From Serratia proteamaculans_D (GTDB lineage: Bacteria; Pseudomonadota; Gammaproteobacteria; Enterobacterales; Enterobacteriaceae), in the NCBI RefSeq assembly GCF_049959315.1, contig NZ_CP188201.1: DNA of 64,000 nt. The stretch is one strand, 5' to 3'. This document shows, piece by piece, positions 61,314-64,000 of this stretch. The notes under the pieces are model-generated. The model was not told where the DNA came from, made no database searches, and saw only the letters and a program-made list of their open reading frames with translations. Each line of letters opens with the position of its first letter. Position 1 is the first letter of the stretch. The translations under genes and the position numbers were made by a program.

Positions 61314-62268
61314 TAGCCCTGGTCTCCCATGGCTTTTGCTCCGCCATCGAACTGATGACCTTATCGATACCGTGCGCGGTCAGGCTGCGGTCCACATGTT
61401 TGCTCGGCCGCCAGTCATCGATACCGCTCAGAGTATCGTTATTGGCCAGCGTGATCTTATGCCCGATGGCGTCCGGGATTAACGAAGTGGATTCCTGCGT
61501 GCCGGTCAGCATGTCGTATTGTTCGCTGTAACGGCGGATCCCCCCCGCTTGCGCATCTTGTTTCGCCGCCGCCGGATCGATCCCCATCCGGTTCAACGTG
61601 TAATCGGAAACGCCTGCGGCATTAAAAGTAACCGCCACCGTGCCGGTCGCCAGTGCCGCAGTTGCTGCCAGGCCACCGCCAAGCGAATGGCCGGCAATCA
61701 CCAGTGCCTCGCCAAATGCCGCTTTGGCGCTTTTGGCAACCGCGACCGCCTGATTGTACTGCACATCATCATAGCCGGTCGCCTGACGCACATTGCTCAA
61801 CCAGTCACGCATATCATTGGTGCCGGCAAAGGCCAGTACATACTGCTGATTATCGCTGTAGATCCCGGCCTGGAAACCCGATGCCGAGTCATGCAGGCTG
61901 GCGGGGTCAATGCCTGCGCCGAGCAAGGCACTGTCGTTCAAGCGGGTGAACCCGCCAACGCCCTGACTCTCGCTGCTATAAACGTCCTTGGCCAGCAACG
62001 CCAGCGTATAGTCCCCTTGCTGTGACTGTTGCCCACGCGTCACGCCCTGATTGGCAGCCACCGGTGCAGCAGCCGACATATCGCTCACCAGCGTATTCAG
62101 CAGATTCTGAGCATTCAGGCTGTTTGGGGAAAGTGTGGCAACCGGGGCTTGGGTCGCTGGGGATTCAATCGGCTGTGGCGAATTCAGAGGTTCCGGTATC
62201 GCACGGGCCACCGGGGGTTGAATGGCCGCAGGGCTGACCGCAGAGGTAAAACTCAAAGACATACTCAT
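61306..62268 (-). CDS. phlA: Extracellular phospholipase A1 PhlA
   Basis: 320-residue class 3 lipase-type enzyme. The nucleophile Ser195 lies in GHSLGG (193–198), with a lipase core before it (VLAFAGTNDMRDWLSNV). The first 65 residues are Ser/Pro/Ala-rich with no Sec signal, in line with the known export of S. liquefaciens PhlA and Yersinia YplA through the flagellar type III apparatus. AAGGAG lies six bases before the ATG. A candidate sigma-28 promoter is found upstream. Confidence 0.9.
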   Translation of the reverse strand: MSMSLSFTSAVSPAAIQPPVARAIPEPLNSPQPIESPATQAPVATLSPNSLNAQNLLNTLVSDMSAAAPVAANQGVTRGQQSQQGDYTLALLAKDVYSSESQGVGGFTRLNDSALLGAGIDPASLHDSASGFQAGIYSDNQQYVLAFAGTNDMRDWLSNVRQATGYDDVQYNQAVAVAKSAKAAFGEALVIAGHSLGGGLAATAALATGTVAVTFNAAGVSDYTLNRMGIDPAAAKQDAQAGGIRRYSEQYDMLTGTQESTSLIPDAIGHKITLANNDTLSGIDDWRPSKHVDRSLTAHGIDKVISSMAEQKPWETRANA

Positions 62269-62324
62269 GCCGACTCCTTGTCGATAGACTTATCTATGCC
62301 GCACCCAAATGAGTGCTGCTGTAG

Positions 62325-62351
62325 CTATCGGCAGGTCGGAGCAGTTCTGTA
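62325..62351 (-). promoter_or_regulatory. Candidate sigma-28 (FliA) promoter of phlA
   Basis: The minus strand reads TACAGAAC, 11 bases, then GCCGATAG. The -10 matches GCCGATAA at 7 of 8, the spacing is exact, and the -35 keeps only TAnAG of TAAAGTTT. It lies 56 bases before the phlA start. This fits the flagellar regulon control described for phlA. Confidence 0.6.
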
Positions 62352-62414
62352 ATGCGAGCGATTATCTTTGCGAGGAATGTGATCAGGATTCACTTTCTGG
62401 CGGGCACAGCAATG

Positions 62415-62436
62415 AAAAAGGGAGCCGAAGCTCCCT
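62415..62436 (-). terminator. Intrinsic terminator of grcA
   Basis: On the minus strand GGGAGC TTCG GCTCCC followed by TTTTT. The stable TTCG tetraloop is present. Confidence 0.92.
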
Positions 62437-62454
62437 TATTAATCACGCGGACAA

Positions 62455-62838
62455 TTACAGGCTTTCTGTAAAAGTACGGGTAATCACATCGCGTTGCTGT
62501 TCTGGCGTCAGCGAGTTGAAACGCACCGCATAACCGGACACGCGAATGGTTAATTGCGGGTATTTTTCCGGATGCTTAACCGCATCTTCCAGCGTTTCGC
62601 GGCGCAGTACGTTCACGTTCAGGTGCTGCCCCCCTTCCACGCGCACGGTAGATTGCATTTCCAGCGGCACTTCACGGTACTCGATCTGGCCCAGTTCGCT
62701 GACCGGAACGACCTGATCTTCCGCATAGTTGGCTTTCGCACAAACGCAGCGAGCTTCGGATTTTTCATCGTCCAGCAGCCAGAAAGAGTTCACCAGCGCC
62801 TGGTCGTTCGCTTTAGTGATTTGAATACCAGTAATCAT
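62455..62838 (-). CDS. grcA: Autonomous glycyl radical cofactor GrcA
   Basis: 127 residues, the same as E. coli YfiD. It replaces the damaged C-terminus of pyruvate formate-lyase after oxygen exposure. The radical glycine lies in RVSGYAVRFNSLTPEQQ near residue 102. The start is the ATG at 62838, with a strong GGAGGCAAC upstream. FNR sites upstream fit its known anaerobic induction. Confidence 0.97.
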   Translation of the reverse strand: MITGIQITKANDQALVNSFWLLDDEKSEARCVCAKANYAEDQVVPVSELGQIEYREVPLEMQSTVRVEGGQHLNVNVLRRETLEDAVKHPEKYPQLTIRVSGYAVRFNSLTPEQQRDVITRTFTESL

Positions 62839-62962
62839 GTTGTTGCCTCCGTACAAGGGCGAAAAATTCTACTTCGAGAAAAAACCCAATGTTGGTTTCG
62901 GCCATTTGGTAAAACCATTGTTGTCTTGTTGTTCTGTATACCAGTCTGACCGGGGCAATTCT

Positions 62963-62976
62963 TTGATTAAAGTCAA
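62963..62976 (-). promoter_or_regulatory. FNR site, proximal, of grcA
   Basis: TTGAT TAAA GTCAA matches the FNR box TTGATnnnnATCAA at 9 of 10 defined bases. It is about 125 bases upstream of the grcA start codon. Confidence 0.75.
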
Positions 62977-63015
62977 TTTTTACGGGGTACCCACACGGCG
63001 AAAAAGGGCAAGTTT

Positions 63016-63029
63016 ATGTTTTATGTCAA
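63016..63029 (-). promoter_or_regulatory. FNR half-site, distal, of grcA
   Basis: On the minus strand TTGAC ATAA AACAT keeps one good half of the FNR box. Its centre is exactly 53 bases from the proximal site, the same spacing as the two sites (-40.5 and -93.5) in front of E. coli yfiD. The rest of the grcA–ung gap (346 bp) shows only an AT-rich stretch with another loose match (TTGTAAATTATCAA at 63060–63073). Confidence 0.45.
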
Positions 63030-63184
63030 TTTTCCCCGCGCAGCGATTCGCAATTATTTTTGTAAATTATCAACAATATTTGCATAAAACGAAAAGACGC
63101 CAGAATAAAAGCGGGTTTCACTGAGTGAAGCTAAACGGTAAGCTATACCCAGTGAATTGTTAACGAAAACAAAGGAGAGCGTTT

Positions 63185-63868
63185 ATGTCCACCTCCCTCA
63201 CCTGGCATGATGTCATCGGCAAGGAGAAAGAGCAGCCCTATTTTCATGAAACGCTTGCCTTTGTTGCCGCTGAACGTCAGGCCGGTAAGACCATTTACCC
63301 ACCGCAAAAAGACGTGTTCAACGCCTTTCGTTATACCGAACTGGCAGACGTGAAGGTGGTGATCCTCGGTCAGGATCCCTATCACGGCCCGAATCAGGCC
63401 CATGGCCTGTCTTTCTCGGTGCTGCCCGGCGTGCCTGCTCCTCCTTCGCTGGTGAACATGTATAAAGAGCTGGCAACCGACATCCCGGGCTTTGAACGTC
63501 CTGACCACGGCTGTCTGCAAAGTTGGGCGGAACAAGGCGTGCTGCTGCTGAACACGGTGTTGACGGTGGAAGGCGGTCAGGCGCATTCACACGCCAAGCT
63601 GGGCTGGGAAACCTTTACCGACAAGGTGATTGCCGCGGTGAATGAAAACCGCGAAGGCGTAGTATTTCTGCTGTGGGGCGCTCACGCCCAGAAGAAAGGC
63701 AACTTTATCGACAGCAACCGCCACCACGTGCTGAAAGCGCCGCACCCTTCACCGCTTTCCGCCCACCGGGGTTTCCTCGGCTGCCGACACTTCTCGCAGG
63801 CCAACCAGCTGCTGGTGCAACAGGGGTTGCAACCTATCGACTGGCTGCCGCAACTGCCGCAGAGCTGA
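63185..63868 (+). CDS. ung: Uracil-DNA glycosylase
   Basis: Excises uracil from DNA in base-excision repair. 227 residues (E. coli 229). The water-activating motif GQDPYHGPNQAHGLSFSV is near residue 61, and the DNA-intercalation loop HPSPLSAHRGFLG near 186. AAAGGAGAG precedes the ATG. Confidence 0.98.
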   Translation: MSTSLTWHDVIGKEKEQPYFHETLAFVAAERQAGKTIYPPQKDVFNAFRYTELADVKVVILGQDPYHGPNQAHGLSFSVLPGVPAPPSLVNMYKELATDIPGFERPDHGCLQSWAEQGVLLLNTVLTVEGGQAHSHAKLGWETFTDKVIAAVNENREGVVFLLWGAHAQKKGNFIDSNRHHVLKAPHPSPLSAHRGFLGCRHFSQANQLLVQQGLQPIDWLPQLPQS

Positions 63869-63877
63869 TTCAGACGT

Positions 63878-63905
63878 AAAAAAGGCACCCGAAGGTGCCT
63901 TTTCT
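63878..63905. terminator. Bidirectional terminator between ung and grpE
   Basis: AAAAAAGGCACC cgaa GGTGCCTTTTCTTT forms a stem with A on one side and T on the other. It serves both convergent genes. Confidence 0.9.
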
Positions 63906-63918
63906 TTACTTAATTCGC

Positions 63919-64000
63919 TTAAGCCTTGGCTTTGGAAACCGCGACCATCGCCGGGCGCAGCAGGCGACCATTCAGCGTATAGCCTTTTTGCATCACCATC
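63919..64000 (-). CDS. grpE: Nucleotide exchange factor GrpE, C-terminal end
   Basis: Only the last 26 codons are in the window. The frame runs off the right edge. The readable end MQKGYTLNGRLLRPAMVAVS, then KAKA and stop, matches the C-terminal beta-domain of GrpE, which opens the DnaK nucleotide site. Confidence 0.93.
   Translation of the reverse strand, partial: MVMQKGYTLNGRLLRPAMVAVSKAKA

Noticed and set aside
61306..62268. Type VI secretion lipase effector with immunity gene
   Set aside because: No vgrG, hcp, PAAR or other T6SS gene nearby. Sequence and gene pair fit the flagellum-exported PhlA/PhlB system better.

Overview
The window is a 64 kb chromosomal segment from a Serratia species. 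The liquefaciens/proteamaculans/plymuthica group is the best guess. The evidence is the gene order, which follows the E. coli iscS–iscR–trmJ–suhB–csiE–hcaT … glyA–hmp … glnB–glrRK … purL–mltF–tadA … acpS–pdxJ–recO–era–rnc–lepB–lepA–rseCBA–rpoE–nadB–trmN–srmB … grcA–ung … grpE backbone. The two best Serratia markers in the accessory genes are a phlAB phospholipase operon and a spermidine dehydrogenase gene. Coding density is high. I see no insertion sequence, prophage, integrase, CRISPR array, tRNA or rRNA gene.

Layout. 1–7.2 kb: iscS (partial) and iscR with tandem IscR sites, trmJ, suhB, a two-gene metal transport operon (ZevAB-like) under a probable Zur box, csiE and hcaT. 7.3–9.9 kb: an inserted nucleoside operon (NupC-type carrier, a glutamine-amidotransferase-like protein without the usual nucleophile, cytidine deaminase). 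10–12.9 kb: glyA and hmp, divergent, with PurR and NsrR sites between them. 13–24.3 kb: an inserted polyamine oxidation cluster (LysR regulator, aldehyde dehydrogenase, YdcSTUV ABC transporter, second aldehyde dehydrogenase, Tat-exported spermidine dehydrogenase, tri-haem cytochrome c). 24.4–31 kb: nadE–glnB, glrK–qseG–glrR and the small RNA gene glmY with a textbook sigma-54 control region. 31–40.3 kb: purL, mltF, tadA, a DUF2157 membrane protein, an iron-type alcohol dehydrogenase and pgpC. 40.3–45.3 kb: murQP with its divergent regulator and a pair of likely operators, then an AT-rich phosphoethanolamine transferase gene. 45.4–56.5 kb: yfhL, the acpS–pdxJ–recO–era–rnc–lepB–lepA run (interrupted by a palindromic repeat), an uncharacterised membrane protein and rpoE–rseABC. 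56.6–64 kb: nadB, trmN, srmB, phlAB with a candidate flagellar (sigma-28) promoter, grcA with FNR sites, ung and the end of grpE.

How the genes work together. The most system-like accessory region is the 11 kb polyamine block. It encodes uptake, probable periplasmic oxidation coupled to a c-type cytochrome, and two cytoplasmic aldehyde dehydrogenases that would turn the 4-carbon product into GABA. The glmY region shows a full circuit: GlrK/GlrR sit next to the small RNA they control, and three exact GlrR boxes and two IHF sites lie upstream of its sigma-54 promoter. The zev, nucleoside, mur and phl blocks are each short operons with a recognisable candidate regulatory site in front.

Limits: all family names rest on reading the translated sequences and remembered homologues. 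Regulatory sites rest on consensus matching by eye. Nothing was computed or searched.
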